Shown: positions 9,906 through 19,612 of the stretch, piece after piece
Numbering within the stretch: the stretch's first letter is position 1
How the letters are laid out: each line of letters opens with the position of its first letter
From: Herbaspirillum sp. GW103
GTDB lineage: Bacteria; Pseudomonadota; Gammaproteobacteria; Burkholderiales; Burkholderiaceae_D
Length of the DNA stretch: 64,000 nt
NCBI RefSeq assembly: GCF_000261365.1
Contig: NZ_AJVC01000005.1
Location: 62,001 to 126,000 of the forward strand
Reading direction: 5' to 3'
Notes under the pieces: generated by a model
What the model was told of the DNA's origin: nothing
Seen by the model: only the letters and a program-made list of their open reading frames with translations
Databases searched by the model: none
Made by a program: the position numbers and the translations under genes

Positions 9906-10347
9906 ATCGGTCTTTGGAGAGGCCATCGAGCCATTCGGCTGTCTCGTCAAAGCCGCTGTTCTGCGCATGGACGTTGACGGCCCTGAACAACAGACAGTGA
10001 AAGACCAGGGAGAGAATCTGGGCCGCGAAGAAGAACAGCCATTTTCCGGGGCCACCGGAAAATTGGAATTCCGGCTCGAAGATGAGAAAGAGCTCAACCG
10101 CGCTGGCCGCGGCCTGGATCACGCACAGTATCTTCATCACCACGGCGCCGATCCGGCTGGGATGGAGGTAATGAATCCACGGTATGGCGGCGATCACAAG
10201 GAGCAGCAGAACATCGAAACCGATCGGCGGACCGAACCGCCTCATGATCAGGCGCAAGATGGTATTGAAAGTACCGAAGGCGATGAAGGCAAGCAAGGCC
10301 TTCAGCAGACGGGGATGATCGAGTTGATACACGGACCTTGATTCCAA
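9904..10347 (-). CDS. Small multi-pass membrane protein, function unknown
   Basis: A 147-aa protein with about four hydrophobic segments (roughly residues 16-34, 42-60, 66-88 and 101-120) and short charged ends. I do not recognise the family. The start is a TTG at 10347: an AAGGAG site lies about 7 bases upstream of it and no ATG gives a better N-terminus. Its coding end meets the T-tract of the terminator that belongs to the convergent gene. Nothing in the context suggests a partner. Confidence 0.6.
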   Translation of the reverse strand: MESRSVYQLDHPRLLKALLAFIAFGTFNTILRLIMRRFGPPIGFDVLLLLVIAAIPWIHYLHPSRIGAVVMKILCVIQAAASAVELFLIFEPEFQFSGGPGKWLFFFAAQILSLVFHCLLFRAVNVHAQNSGFDETAEWLDGLSKDR

Positions 10348-10668
10348 ATCACGCTCCTTGACATATTGAAGCGCATGGTCTGGATGAGAGGATGCAACGC
10401 TGTGTCATCTCATCGACAGACTGCGCATAGGCGGGCAGCCATAGTAATGAAAGAGGAGATGAGCCCTAGCAGAAGCGATGCTTTACCTTCCAAAACTAAA
10501 AATAGTTGGAGAAGATGAACACGCTGAAGTGCACATGGTGAACAGCCGCAAAAAAAACTGCTCCCGTCAGGAGCAGCCATCTTCCCTACCTAGCAGCACG
10601 GTACGGCAGGTATGGGCATGAACATCCACAAACGCGGAGGCCGATCACACGCCCATCAATCGATCACA
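10348..10668. other. Intergenic region between the membrane protein and tex
   Basis: These 321 bases are AT-richer than the flanks and contain the tex terminator at 10551-10576. The promoter of the membrane protein gene should lie just above 10348, but I see no clear -35/-10 pair. No gene is visible. Confidence 0.5.
10551..10576 (-). terminator. Rho-independent terminator of tex
   Basis: On the minus strand CTGCTCC and GGAGCAG form a 7-bp stem around a 5-nt loop, followed by a run of seven T residues. Confidence 0.85.
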
Positions 10669-13020
<2,352 letters not shown>

Positions 13021-13262
13021 GGTGAAACCCAGTCAACAGTTGAGCAATTAAGCAGTTAAGCGTTTATGCAGTAAGGAAAAACAAGCGTTGGATGATACGC
13101 AATTCGGCCAGCCAAGCCAATCTTGACATTGCCCGATGGCACTCCGAAGCGAGGCCGCATGGGCTTCATGGGGTCATACCCGGCCACGCGCGGATTGGAC
13201 GCGCGGCCGCAAAGCCGGGATAATCGACGCTTTCGCACTGCGCGTCCTCGTCTTTTTGCACA

Positions 13263-13841
13263 ATGTCCATCCGCCTCATCGTCGGTCTCGGCAACCCCGG
13301 CCCGGAATACGAACAAACCCGCCACAATGCCGGCTTCTGGCTGGTCGACAACCTCGCCGGCCCGGTGCGCCTGGCGCGCGAGCAGCGCTTCAACGCGCTG
13401 GCGGGCAAGACCAGCATCGCCGGCAACGAAGTCTGGCTGCTGGAACCACAGACCTACATGAACCGATCGGGCCAGTCGGTGGGCGCACTGGCGCGTTTCT
13501 ACAAGATCAATCCGGACGAAGTGCTGGTGGTGCATGATGAACTGGATCTGCCACCGGGCGTGGCCAAGATCAAGAAAGGCGGTTCCTCGGGCGGGCACAA
13601 TGGCTTGAAGGACATCACCGCCGCCCTCGGCACCCAGGACTACTGGCGGCTGCGCCTGGGCATCGGTCACCCGCGTACGCTGGGGCTGCAACAACCAGTG
13701 GCCGACTTCGTGCTGCATCGGCCGCGCAAAGAAGAACAGGCGCTGATCAACGAGGCGCTGGACAAGAGTCTGAACGTCATCCCTCTACTGGTGCAGGGCA
13801 AGTTCGAACAGGCCATGATGGAACTGCATACCGGGAAGTAA
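13263..13841 (+). CDS. pth: Peptidyl-tRNA hydrolase
   Basis: Releases peptides from peptidyl-tRNA that has dropped off the ribosome. The 192 aa show the full family pattern: [20 protein letters not shown] at residues 5-24 contains the asparagine and the catalytic histidine, followed by [11 protein letters not shown] and [11 protein letters not shown], and [13 protein letters not shown] near 110. In many betaproteobacteria pth follows prs and rplY; here tex lies divergently upstream instead. Confidence 0.96.
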   Translation: MSIRLIVGLGNPGPEYEQTRHNAGFWLVDNLAGPVRLAREQRFNALAGKTSIAGNEVWLLEPQTYMNRSGQSVGALARFYKINPDEVLVVHDELDLPPGVAKIKKGGSSGGHNGLKDITAALGTQDYWRLRLGIGHPRTLGLQQPVADFVLHRPRKEEQALINEALDKSLNVIPLLVQGKFEQAMMELHTGK

Positions 13842-13870
13842 GCCCCTGCAGAGCAAAGCACGGATGAACG

Positions 13871-13903
13871 AAGGGCGCCCGCCATGCGAGCGCCCTTTGC
13901 TTT
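13871..13903. terminator. Bidirectional terminator between pth and dsbC
   Basis: AAGGGCGC and GCGCCCTT form an 8-bp stem between two convergent genes. T residues flank the stem on the plus side and the arm itself supplies A/T pairs for the minus strand. Confidence 0.7.
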
Positions 13904-13909
13904 ATCTGC

Positions 13910-14683
13910 TTACTTCAGCGAGGACAGCTTCTGTTCCAGTCCCTTGGCATCGACTGCACCCGGGATGCGCGAGCCATCGGTGAAGAAGATGGTCGGTGTA
14001 CCGGTGACCTTGAGCTTCTTGCCCAGCGCCAGCACTTCTTCATGCGGTGCATTGCAGGAGGCCGGGGCCGCCGGAACTTCCTTGCCGTTGAGCATCCATT
14101 CGTTCCATGCCTTGCTCGGATTGGGCGCGCACCAGATGTTACGCGACTTCACGATGGAGTCCGGCGAGAGGATGTTGTACTGGAAGGTGTAGTAGGTGAT
14201 GTTGTCCACTTCCTGCAGGGTCTTGTGCAGGCGCTTGCAGTAGATGCAGTTGGGATCTTCGAAGATGGCGATGACGCGCTTGCCATTGCCCTTGACGGTC
14301 TTGATGGCCTTGTCCAGCGGCAGCGCCGAGAACGGCACCTGGTTCAGCGAATCGATCTTTTCCTTGGTGTAGTCGCGATAGGTCTGCGAATCGACCACGC
14401 GGCCGATGAAGAGGTACTGGGCCTTGGCATCGGTATAGATGACGTCGCCGTCGACCTGGATTTCATACAGGCCGGCGTAGGGGGTCTTGGTGACGGACTC
14501 GACCTTGGCATCCTTGCCCAGGCGCGGTTCAATCAGTTTCTTGATGGTGGCCTCGGTGCTGTCGGCGGCCCCGGTTTGCGCATGGGCGGTCACGCCCACG
14601 AGGGTGGATGCCAGCAGACATGCTGCCATGCTCAGATGGCGCAAGGAGCTCGCACCTGCGGTCAAAAAATTTTTCATACTCAT
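13910..14683 (-). CDS. dsbC: Thiol:disulfide interchange protein DsbC
   Basis: Periplasmic disulfide isomerase that reshuffles wrong disulfides; reduced by DsbD. A signal peptide covers about residues 1-36 (ending THA-like, VTAHAQ), followed by the DsbC dimerisation domain (about 45-105) and a thioredoxin-like domain whose active site is C146-I-Y-C149 in IFEDPNCIYCKRLH. The cis-proline motif GTPTIFF is near residue 235. At 257 aa it is slightly longer than Escherichia coli DsbC. The start could also be the Met two codons later. It lies 176 bp downstream of the hydroxylase gene on the same strand. Confidence 0.93.
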   Translation of the reverse strand: MSMKNFLTAGASSLRHLSMAACLLASTLVGVTAHAQTGAADSTEATIKKLIEPRLGKDAKVESVTKTPYAGLYEIQVDGDVIYTDAKAQYLFIGRVVDSQTYRDYTKEKIDSLNQVPFSALPLDKAIKTVKGNGKRVIAIFEDPNCIYCKRLHKTLQEVDNITYYTFQYNILSPDSIVKSRNIWCAPNPSKAWNEWMLNGKEVPAAPASCNAPHEEVLALGKKLKVTGTPTIFFTDGSRIPGAVDAKGLEQKLSSLK

Positions 14684-14859
14684 CCTGATTCAAATCAAAC
14701 GCGCTTCCAATCTTCGGAACATCGGCCGCAAAGCCGCGCCGGAACTGGGGTTGCACATGTCTATCAACAAAGTCGGGGGAAGCTGTCTTGCTGGCAAAGA
14801 CGCGCATCGATGCTGTCGTGCTTCACCAGAGGCCCTACCTTACCTGAAATCGCCCTCTC

Positions 14860-16092
14860 TTACTGCCCCAGCGCGTGGGCAATCAGGCGGCGTTTCAGGA
14901 GGGGCAGATGGTTGACCAGGCTCATGCCGATGTTGCGCACCAGGCGCACCGGCTCGGCCTCGGTGGAGAAGAGGCGATGCAGGCCGTCGGTAGCGATCTG
15001 CATGAGCAGCACTTCTTCCTTGCGGGCGCGGGCATAGCGTCGCAATACGCGCTCGTGGCCACAGTCGTACTGCGGCTCGCGCTTGAGCAGGATATCGATC
15101 AGTGCGGCCACATCGCCGAAGCCCAGGTTCATGCCATGGCCGGCCATGGGGTGCACCACATGGGCGGCGTCGCCGATCAAGGCCACGCGCGGGGCGATCA
15201 TCGCGTGCGGCTTGATCAGGCGCAGCGGGAAGGCCTTGGCCACTTCCGGCTGTAGCGGGGCAAGCGCCCCCAGCACCGGTGCGGCCCACTGGGCCAGGCG
15301 TTCGGCCAGGGCCGACAGCGGCAGCTGCAACAGCTGGTCAGCCAGCGCCTGCGGTGCGGACCAGACCAGCGAGACGCGTTGGCCGGGAAGTGGCAACAGT
15401 GCGATCACGCCGTCGGTAGGGCTGAACCATTGATAGGCCACACCGCGATGGGGCAGTTCGCAGGAGAAGTTGGTGACGATGGCGTTCTGTCCGTAGGCGC
15501 GGTAATCGAGTCCGATATCGCACTGGCCGCGCACCCAGGAGTTGGCGCCATCGGCGCCGACCACCAGCGCGGCCGACAGGGGCTGACCGGACTCCAGCGT
15601 CAGGGTGGCGGACTGCTCGGACACGGTCAGCGCGGTGGCGCGGCCTTGCGCCAAGCGCACATTGGGCGCGAAGCGCAGGGCCGCGTCCAGCGCCTGGTCC
15701 AGATTGCGATCCTCGACGATCCAGGCCAGGGCATCGGTGCGGGCCGCGTAGGCATCGAAGGAGAGCAGGCCGGGACTGGCCTTTTCGGGCAGGCCGTCGC
15801 CTTGCACGGTCATGTTGTCCACGGGCGCGATGCGTGCGCCATCCATGGCATCCCAGACGCGCAGGGAAGACAGCAGGCGGTGCGCGGTATGGTTGAGTGC
15901 GTAGACACGCACGTCCCAGCTGGCTGGATCGGGGGCAGCGGACTTGGCCGGAGGGGCGAGCAGGGTCACCTTGAAGCCCGCCTGGGCCAGCCCCAGCGCC
16001 GCCGTCTTGCCGACCGCGCCGTCGCCGACGATGCAGATGTCAGTGCCAGCCGCGGCCGGCGAAGAGGAATGGGTGTGTGCTTGGGTAGTCAT
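14860..16092 (-). CDS. UbiH/UbiF/VisC-family FAD-dependent hydroxylase
   Basis: Flavoprotein monooxygenase predicted to hydroxylate the ubiquinone ring precursor at the inner membrane. The 410 aa contain the Rossmann motif ICIVGDGAVGKTAALGLAQAG at about 20-40 (GxGxxG-like with an unusual Asp), the family DVRVYALNHTAHRLL segment, the DG motif LVVGADGANSWVR near 190 and the second FAD motif LIGDAAHVVHPMAGHGMNLG near 305. Which ring position it modifies (UbiH, UbiF or UbiI type) cannot be decided from this sequence. dsbC follows on the same strand. Confidence 0.87.
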   Translation of the reverse strand: MTTQAHTHSSSPAAAGTDICIVGDGAVGKTAALGLAQAGFKVTLLAPPAKSAAPDPASWDVRVYALNHTAHRLLSSLRVWDAMDGARIAPVDNMTVQGDGLPEKASPGLLSFDAYAARTDALAWIVEDRNLDQALDAALRFAPNVRLAQGRATALTVSEQSATLTLESGQPLSAALVVGADGANSWVRGQCDIGLDYRAYGQNAIVTNFSCELPHRGVAYQWFSPTDGVIALLPLPGQRVSLVWSAPQALADQLLQLPLSALAERLAQWAAPVLGALAPLQPEVAKAFPLRLIKPHAMIAPRVALIGDAAHVVHPMAGHGMNLGFGDVAALIDILLKREPQYDCGHERVLRRYARARKEEVLLMQIATDGLHRLFSTEAEPVRLVRNIGMSLVNHLPLLKRRLIAHALGQ

Positions 16093-16139
16093 GCTGGCGA
16101 TTATAAACGGGGTGGCGGAAACTATTTTTCAAAAAGGAC

Positions 16140-16167
16140 TTGCATAATTTCTTAAAGTGTCTATACT
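16140..16167 (+). promoter_or_regulatory. Promoter of tRNA-Phe
   Basis: TTGCAT (16140-16145) and TATACT (16162-16167) are separated by 16 bp. The predicted transcript start falls a few bases before the tRNA 5' end. Confidence 0.65.
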
Positions 16168-16177
16168 TGTCCGTCTT

Positions 16178-16253
16178 GGCCTGGTAGCTCAGTTGGTAGA
16201 GCAGAGGATTGAAAATCCTTGTGTCGGTGGTTCGATTCCGCCCCGGGCCACCA
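16178..16253 (+). tRNA. tRNA-Phe (GAA)
   Basis: A 76-nt tRNA with encoded CCA. The acceptor arms GGCCTGG and CCGGGCC pair with one G-U, the D-arm contains AGCTCAGTTGGTAGAGC, the anticodon loop reads TTGAAAA giving anticodon GAA, and the T-arm contains GGTTCGATTCC. Its 3' half is duplicated at 18630, marking an integration site. Confidence 0.97.
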
Positions 16254-16255
16254 AG
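16206..16255 (+). repeat. Left attachment repeat (3' part of tRNA-Phe)
   Basis: A 50-bp sequence running from the 3' side of the anticodon arm through the T-arm and CCA, plus AG. It is identical to 18630-18679 in the same orientation, 2424 bp away. The left copy lies in the intact tRNA. Confidence 0.9.
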
Positions 16256-16261
16256 TTATAG

Positions 16262-16290
16262 AAAACGCCAACCTTCGGGTTGGCGTTTTT
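16262..16290 (+). terminator. Rho-independent terminator after tRNA-Phe
   Basis: AACGCCAACC and GGTTGGCGTT form a 10-bp stem with a TTCG loop, followed by T residues. A related but non-identical terminator follows the second tRNA fragment at 18691. Confidence 0.9.
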
Positions 16291-16365
16291 CGTTTCTGCT
16301 GCAGAAACCCGTCTGCTCGCGGCTGCTGGTTCCGATTAGCCTTATCCCCTCCTCGAATCGCATAA

Positions 16366-16795
16366 GCGCTAATTCACGAACTCCCCGAACATCTTTCCGA
16401 TATGGCTGCTTTCAGCCTTGCCATCGACCCGCGAATAACATACGTTACCGGCATCGAATGGTCACGTGTGGATATGTGTCGACAAGTTGGGTGGGGCCAC
16501 TATGATGAAATTAATCATCGTCGTGCCCTGGCTGTGCCTTAAATCAGGGGGCGCCAGCAATTCTGGCGTCGAGACTAAATACCAACCACAATTCGTCTTC
16601 ACGAGATCGACTTTGAGGATACTTGCCTGCCTCTTGATGCAGGTTTTGGAACTCAGCAGTTAGCAGTCAGTCTGATCGCGGTTTGATGAGCAATCCCGCC
16701 TTATAACAAGCGAAGACTACGAAATCGTTGAGTGGCATTTGCTGCTTAACAGTCGCCGTGTTCACATCGGCCGTCATCATGCTGACACTCACTGA
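16366..16795 (+). pseudogene. Decayed reading frame at the start of the tRNA islet
   Basis: Conceptual translation from 16366 gives a protein-like string (for example YVTGIEWSRVDMCRQVGWGH at 16441-16500) interrupted by stops at 16540 and 16576. It continues through HEIDFEDTCLPLDAGFG and shifts frame near 16680 into LITSEDYEIVEWHLLLNSRR, ending at a TGA (16793-16795) that overlaps the ATG of the next gene (16779). Such an overlap is typical of coupled genes, so this may be the ruined first gene of the module. I do not recognise the family, and chance cannot be excluded. Confidence 0.3.
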
Positions 16796-17153
16796 AGATC
16801 AATATAAAAAATTCCTCGCTAGCGATATTCAGAATTTCATCGCTGCTGTTGCCGATGAATTTCTTTCTGAACGTGAAGATATGCTCGGCAATCCAGGGCG
16901 TAGCGAGGTTATCTTGCGTATGCAATCTGCATACGACAATGGCCTTAATCTCGGATTCACGTCTACAGGACACCTCATTTACATGATGTACGTGTCTGCT
17001 GACTACCCAAAGTTATTTGAACGCCCAGAGACACAACGCTATCTGAATAAATCCGGTGGCTCCCCTGAACAGCGTCTGGATGAAATGAAATCCGTGTTGC
17101 GGCATTTAGGCAGTACGGTTAAGCAACGAGAAGAGAGGAGCCGAGAATGGTAG
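16779..17153 (+). CDS. Small protein upstream of the nuclease toxin (candidate secretion chaperone)
   Basis: A 124-aa, mostly helical, acidic protein with no signal peptide or membrane segment. It begins LTLTEDQYKKFLASDIQNF and contains LGFTSTGHLIYMMYVSADYP and an RLDEMKSVLRHL helix near the end. From recall, similar small proteins sit directly before effector genes in type VI secretion loci, and the order here recalls the Pseudomonas aeruginosa TecT-TseT-TsiT locus. The chaperone role is inference only. The start at 16779 is preferred over an in-frame TTG at 16728, which adds an unnatural Cys/Val-rich stretch. It overlaps the toxin gene by 7 bp. Confidence 0.6.
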   Translation: MLTLTEDQYKKFLASDIQNFIAAVADEFLSEREDMLGNPGRSEVILRMQSAYDNGLNLGFTSTGHLIYMMYVSADYPKLFERPETQRYLNKSGGSPEQRLDEMKSVLRHLGSTVKQREERSREW

Positions 17154-17725
17154 CCTTACCAGCGATTCCATTAGTTGGGGAAGTCCTCACGTGGCTCGGT
17201 TTGGGTGCGGCTGGTGTTGGAACCGCTGCCATCCTAGAACGCAATAAACGTGCAGAGCAAGCTCAAAACTCGGAATTATCAAAAGCGGAGGTTACAACGC
17301 TGTCGAAAGAGAAGTGCAGAGACTGTCCTCCGATGAATGGTTTCCTGTCACATCCAAATTACAGTATGTCTGATGTCTCGCGGGAGTATCAGGCTAGGGT
17401 TACGGGTTATGCGCCGGGAACTGAATGGAATTATGAAAACCGAGATTTTGATGGCTTTCAACCAGAAAAATGCTTGCTCCAAGAAGCCAAAGCGCAGTAC
17501 ACAAACTTCTTTGATGAGAAGACTCTACGACCCAAAGTCTGGTACGTACTGAGTGGAAAATATGAAAAATTGATGGAACAAGCTAGAGCACAACATCGTA
17601 TCGTTAGCGTAAGTTTTCCTGCCGCGTTGAACTGGTATTTCATGGAAAAGACTATGTACCTCAGCATGAAGAGCGCATTTACAGATGATGGTCTTATTCG
17701 CATCAATTCAATCTATATGCCCTAA
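17147..17725 (+). CDS. Tox-REase-5 domain nuclease toxin (type VI effector-like)
   Basis: Predicted DNase of the restriction-endonuclease fold. The 192 aa start with a hydrophobic Gly/Ala segment (residues 4-30) of the sort found in small secreted effectors, then a linker with a CRDCPP motif. The catalytic domain runs from about 78: YQARVTGYAPGTEW, FDGF with D102, and a QEAK motif with E113 and K115, giving the PD-(D/E)xK spacing. It ends with LNWYFMEKTMY and a short strand. The domain matches Tox-REase-5, also found in P. aeruginosa TseT. A GAGAGGAG site precedes the ATG. No VgrG, PAAR or Rhs part is attached or nearby. Confidence 0.85.
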   Translation: MVALPAIPLVGEVLTWLGLGAAGVGTAAILERNKRAEQAQNSELSKAEVTTLSKEKCRDCPPMNGFLSHPNYSMSDVSREYQARVTGYAPGTEWNYENRDFDGFQPEKCLLQEAKAQYTNFFDEKTLRPKVWYVLSGKYEKLMEQARAQHRIVSVSFPAALNWYFMEKTMYLSMKSAFTDDGLIRINSIYMP

Positions 17726-17730
17726 CACTC

Positions 17731-18453
17731 ATGGACATTAAGTTTACTTATCGTTACGACCAAAACGTGCTTCCGGATGTTGCTGGGCAGTTGAATCCGC
17801 TATGGCGCACGGCTATTTTATTGGATCAAGTTGGCTTGCCTATAGCTGATTGGTGCCCTCCGGCAGATAGTCCAGAAAACGCATTAAGAAATCACGCGTT
17901 CGAGGATGATGGCCCGTCTAACGCTGCTATCGCAATTTTCAAAGAGAAAGATAAGGAGCGGGAGGAGAAGGATGTTAGGTCAATGGTCATCTGGAATGGA
18001 GTCTTGGAAGAGGGCTCTATTTTGATGAATCACACTTTGGCCGTGCGTGAATATCCTTCGAAATCTTCTTTTAGCCTGCAATCTACGTCTGTACCGGTTC
18101 TAATGGATAAGTCGAGAATGGTTCAGGTAATCAAGGGATTATTAGCAATATGGCCTGCACCGTTCATTTCCATCACCGATCCTCCGTACGATGTCATACA
18201 TAAGGTATTTGATGATCGACCAGGTGTCGGTTGGATGCTTTATCTTCCCAAAGTAATTAAAGCTTCTCAGGTTCCTGAAGCGCAGGAATTGATTCCCGTT
18301 GAGGACAGCACTGGGAAGCAAAAAGGGACTATCGTCGTCAGTATCTTGGATGAGCCCTTTTCGGTTCAAAACGAGGAGCACATCAAGGTGGCTACCTCCA
18401 TTGAAATAAGGCTCGTTGAGCAGGATTTGCTTCCTCGCCGTAGTGAAATGTGA
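17731..18453 (+). CDS. Immunity protein for the nuclease toxin (Imm52-like)
   Basis: A 240-aa cytoplasmic protein, 5 bp downstream of the toxin gene on the same strand, which is the classic immunity position. It begins KFTYRYDQNVLPDVAGQLNP and contains an alpha/beta pattern with conserved-looking Trp, Arg and Phe positions, for example LLAIWPAPFISITDPPYD. From recall the family Imm52 is paired with Tox-REase-5 toxins; I could not test this by search. No signal peptide is seen, as expected if the toxin is neutralised in the cytoplasm. Confidence 0.72.
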   Translation: MDIKFTYRYDQNVLPDVAGQLNPLWRTAILLDQVGLPIADWCPPADSPENALRNHAFEDDGPSNAAIAIFKEKDKEREEKDVRSMVIWNGVLEEGSILMNHTLAVREYPSKSSFSLQSTSVPVLMDKSRMVQVIKGLLAIWPAPFISITDPPYDVIHKVFDDRPGVGWMLYLPKVIKASQVPEAQELIPVEDSTGKQKGTIVVSILDEPFSVQNEEHIKVATSIEIRLVEQDLLPRRSEM

Positions 18454-18514
18454 TTTGGGCAAAGTGCTCACTTGCTTTTGACTTTAAGCAGTGTGCGTTT
18501 TCAAAAATTAAAAA

Positions 18515-18541
18515 AATGCCCCGATGAAAATTCGGGGCATT
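18515..18541. terminator. Hairpin after the immunity gene
   Basis: AATGCCCCGA and TTCGGGGCATT form a 10-bp stem. The A-tract lies on the left, so a U-tract exists only for minus-strand transcription. On the plus strand it is a hairpin without a T-run. Confidence 0.55.
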
Positions 18542-18629
18542 GCGCTTCTGGAAACGTCAGGTGAAGACTAGTGAGCATATCTGCAATTCAGGGTATTTTT
18601 ACGGCGTTGCTGATAGGAAATAGAGTATC

Positions 18630-18679
18630 GGATTGAAAATCCTTGTGTCGGTGGTTCGATTCCGCCCCGGGCCACCAAG
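18630..18679 (+). repeat. Right attachment repeat (tRNA-Phe fragment)
   Basis: Exact 50-bp copy of 16206-16255 that lacks the 5' half of the tRNA, so it is not a functional tRNA. It marks the right end of the islet. Confidence 0.9.
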
Positions 18680-18690
18680 AATGTTTCAGC

Positions 18691-18722
18691 AAAAACGCCA
18701 GCCCTCACCGGCTGGCGTTTTT
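18691..18722 (+). terminator. Terminator after the tRNA fragment
   Basis: AACGCCAGCC and GGCTGGCGTT pair around CTCACC and are followed by T residues. It is probably the original chromosomal terminator of tRNA-Phe, displaced by the islet. Confidence 0.85.
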
Positions 18723-18894
18723 CATTTCCGAGACTGGAATCCGTGGCTTGATGCACTCCGCACTTCATAAGCGTGCTGCGGCCACCAAAACTTGCGAGGC
18801 CCGAGAGCCGCTGCTTACAACGCGCAGCACTCTGAGCGCCTCGCCGTCTCTTCCTTCCCGACATGCCCACCCGCAAGCTCAGGCGCACAACACT

Positions 18895-19482
18895 TCATTG
18901 ACGGAATTGCTTTTCGTGCACCCATCCTTTGTTGGTCAATAAAACGGTATCCATCGCCTTGAGCGGCTTGTCCCTGGATCCCGCATCAGCCTTCAGCTCC
19001 TTGAATTGCGCTTGAACCTGCTCGCTTTGTGCCCAATCAGGCAGGTCACTGACGCTGTACTCGTAGTTCACACGCGAGAGTTTGTGCCCGAGAATATCAC
19101 CCGGCTCGCTGAACTGCTTCACCGCTGTGACCGTCGCCTTGCCGAAGCAGAATCCCCCGTGAGAATCACCAGAGAGTCCCTTGACGGCATCTTGCTTGTA
19201 GAACTTCCGGCCGAGTTCGGTGAGCTCATAGGTTTTTTCCTTGTTACCTGCATCCGTCGCACTCACCACGCCGACGCTGACCAGTGCATCCAATTGCCTG
19301 GAGGTATTCAACCAATCACTTCGCGATGAAAACGGGAATTTGACCGTTAGATAGCAACGCGGATAAACCACATCCAGATGCTGCTGAATCGCCACCTTGA
19401 AATTGCTTTCGTTGGCCGTCTTCGGATCGCTACATCCGGCAACAGCAGCTACCAGCACCAACAACATCAAACCTCTGCGCAT
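18895..19482 (-). CDS. Predicted lipoprotein, function unknown
   Basis: A 195-aa protein beginning MRRGLMLLVLVAAVAGC, a clear lipoprotein signal with the lipidated Cys at position 17 followed by Ser-Asp. The mature part is hydrophilic with a TYELTELGRKFY segment and a GGFCFGKATVTAV strand. I do not recognise the family. The start at 19482 is chosen over 19566 because it places the lipobox at the N-terminus and an AAGGGG site lies just upstream. It is 130 bp downstream of the OmpA-like gene on the same strand and may be cotranscribed. Confidence 0.7.
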   Translation of the reverse strand: MRRGLMLLVLVAAVAGCSDPKTANESNFKVAIQQHLDVVYPRCYLTVKFPFSSRSDWLNTSRQLDALVSVGVVSATDAGNKEKTYELTELGRKFYKQDAVKGLSGDSHGGFCFGKATVTAVKQFSEPGDILGHKLSRVNYEYSVSDLPDWAQSEQVQAQFKELKADAGSRDKPLKAMDTVLLTNKGWVHEKQFRQ

Positions 19483-19612
19483 ATTCGCCCCTTGAACAAT
19501 GAAGAGGGCACAGAAGTTAACAGCTTGAAACTGCAGTGCACATCGCGGAAGTTTGAGATTGTTCATCTATAACGCAATGAGAAGCGGATGCGCTCACGAT
19601 GAGCTGATCAGC

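Larger units (their letters stand above)
16206..18679. mobile_element. Small genomic islet integrated at tRNA-Phe
   Basis: A stretch of about 2.4 kb lies between two exact 50-bp copies of the tRNA-Phe 3' half. Its base composition is plainly more AT-rich than the neighbours and its genes use A/T-ending codons freely. It holds one decayed reading frame, a small gene, a nuclease toxin and an immunity gene. No integrase or transposase is present, so it was either mobilised in trans or is a deletion remnant of a larger island. Confidence 0.82.
18454..18894. other. End of the islet and right junction
   Basis: This stretch holds a hairpin (18515-18541), the right attachment repeat (18630-18679) and the tRNA-type terminator (18691-18722). 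Beyond it, 18723-18894 returns to high GC and shows no gene. Reading frames across the repeat are tRNA artefacts. Confidence 0.6.

Noticed and set aside
16209-16505. Plus-strand frame starting inside tRNA-Phe
   Set aside because: It reads through the tRNA and its terminator and has no ribosome binding site or family likeness.
18568-18888. Minus-strand frame with LVARGGIEPPTQGFSIR
   Set aside because: This is the well-known antisense translation of a tRNA 3' half (here the attR fragment), not a protein.
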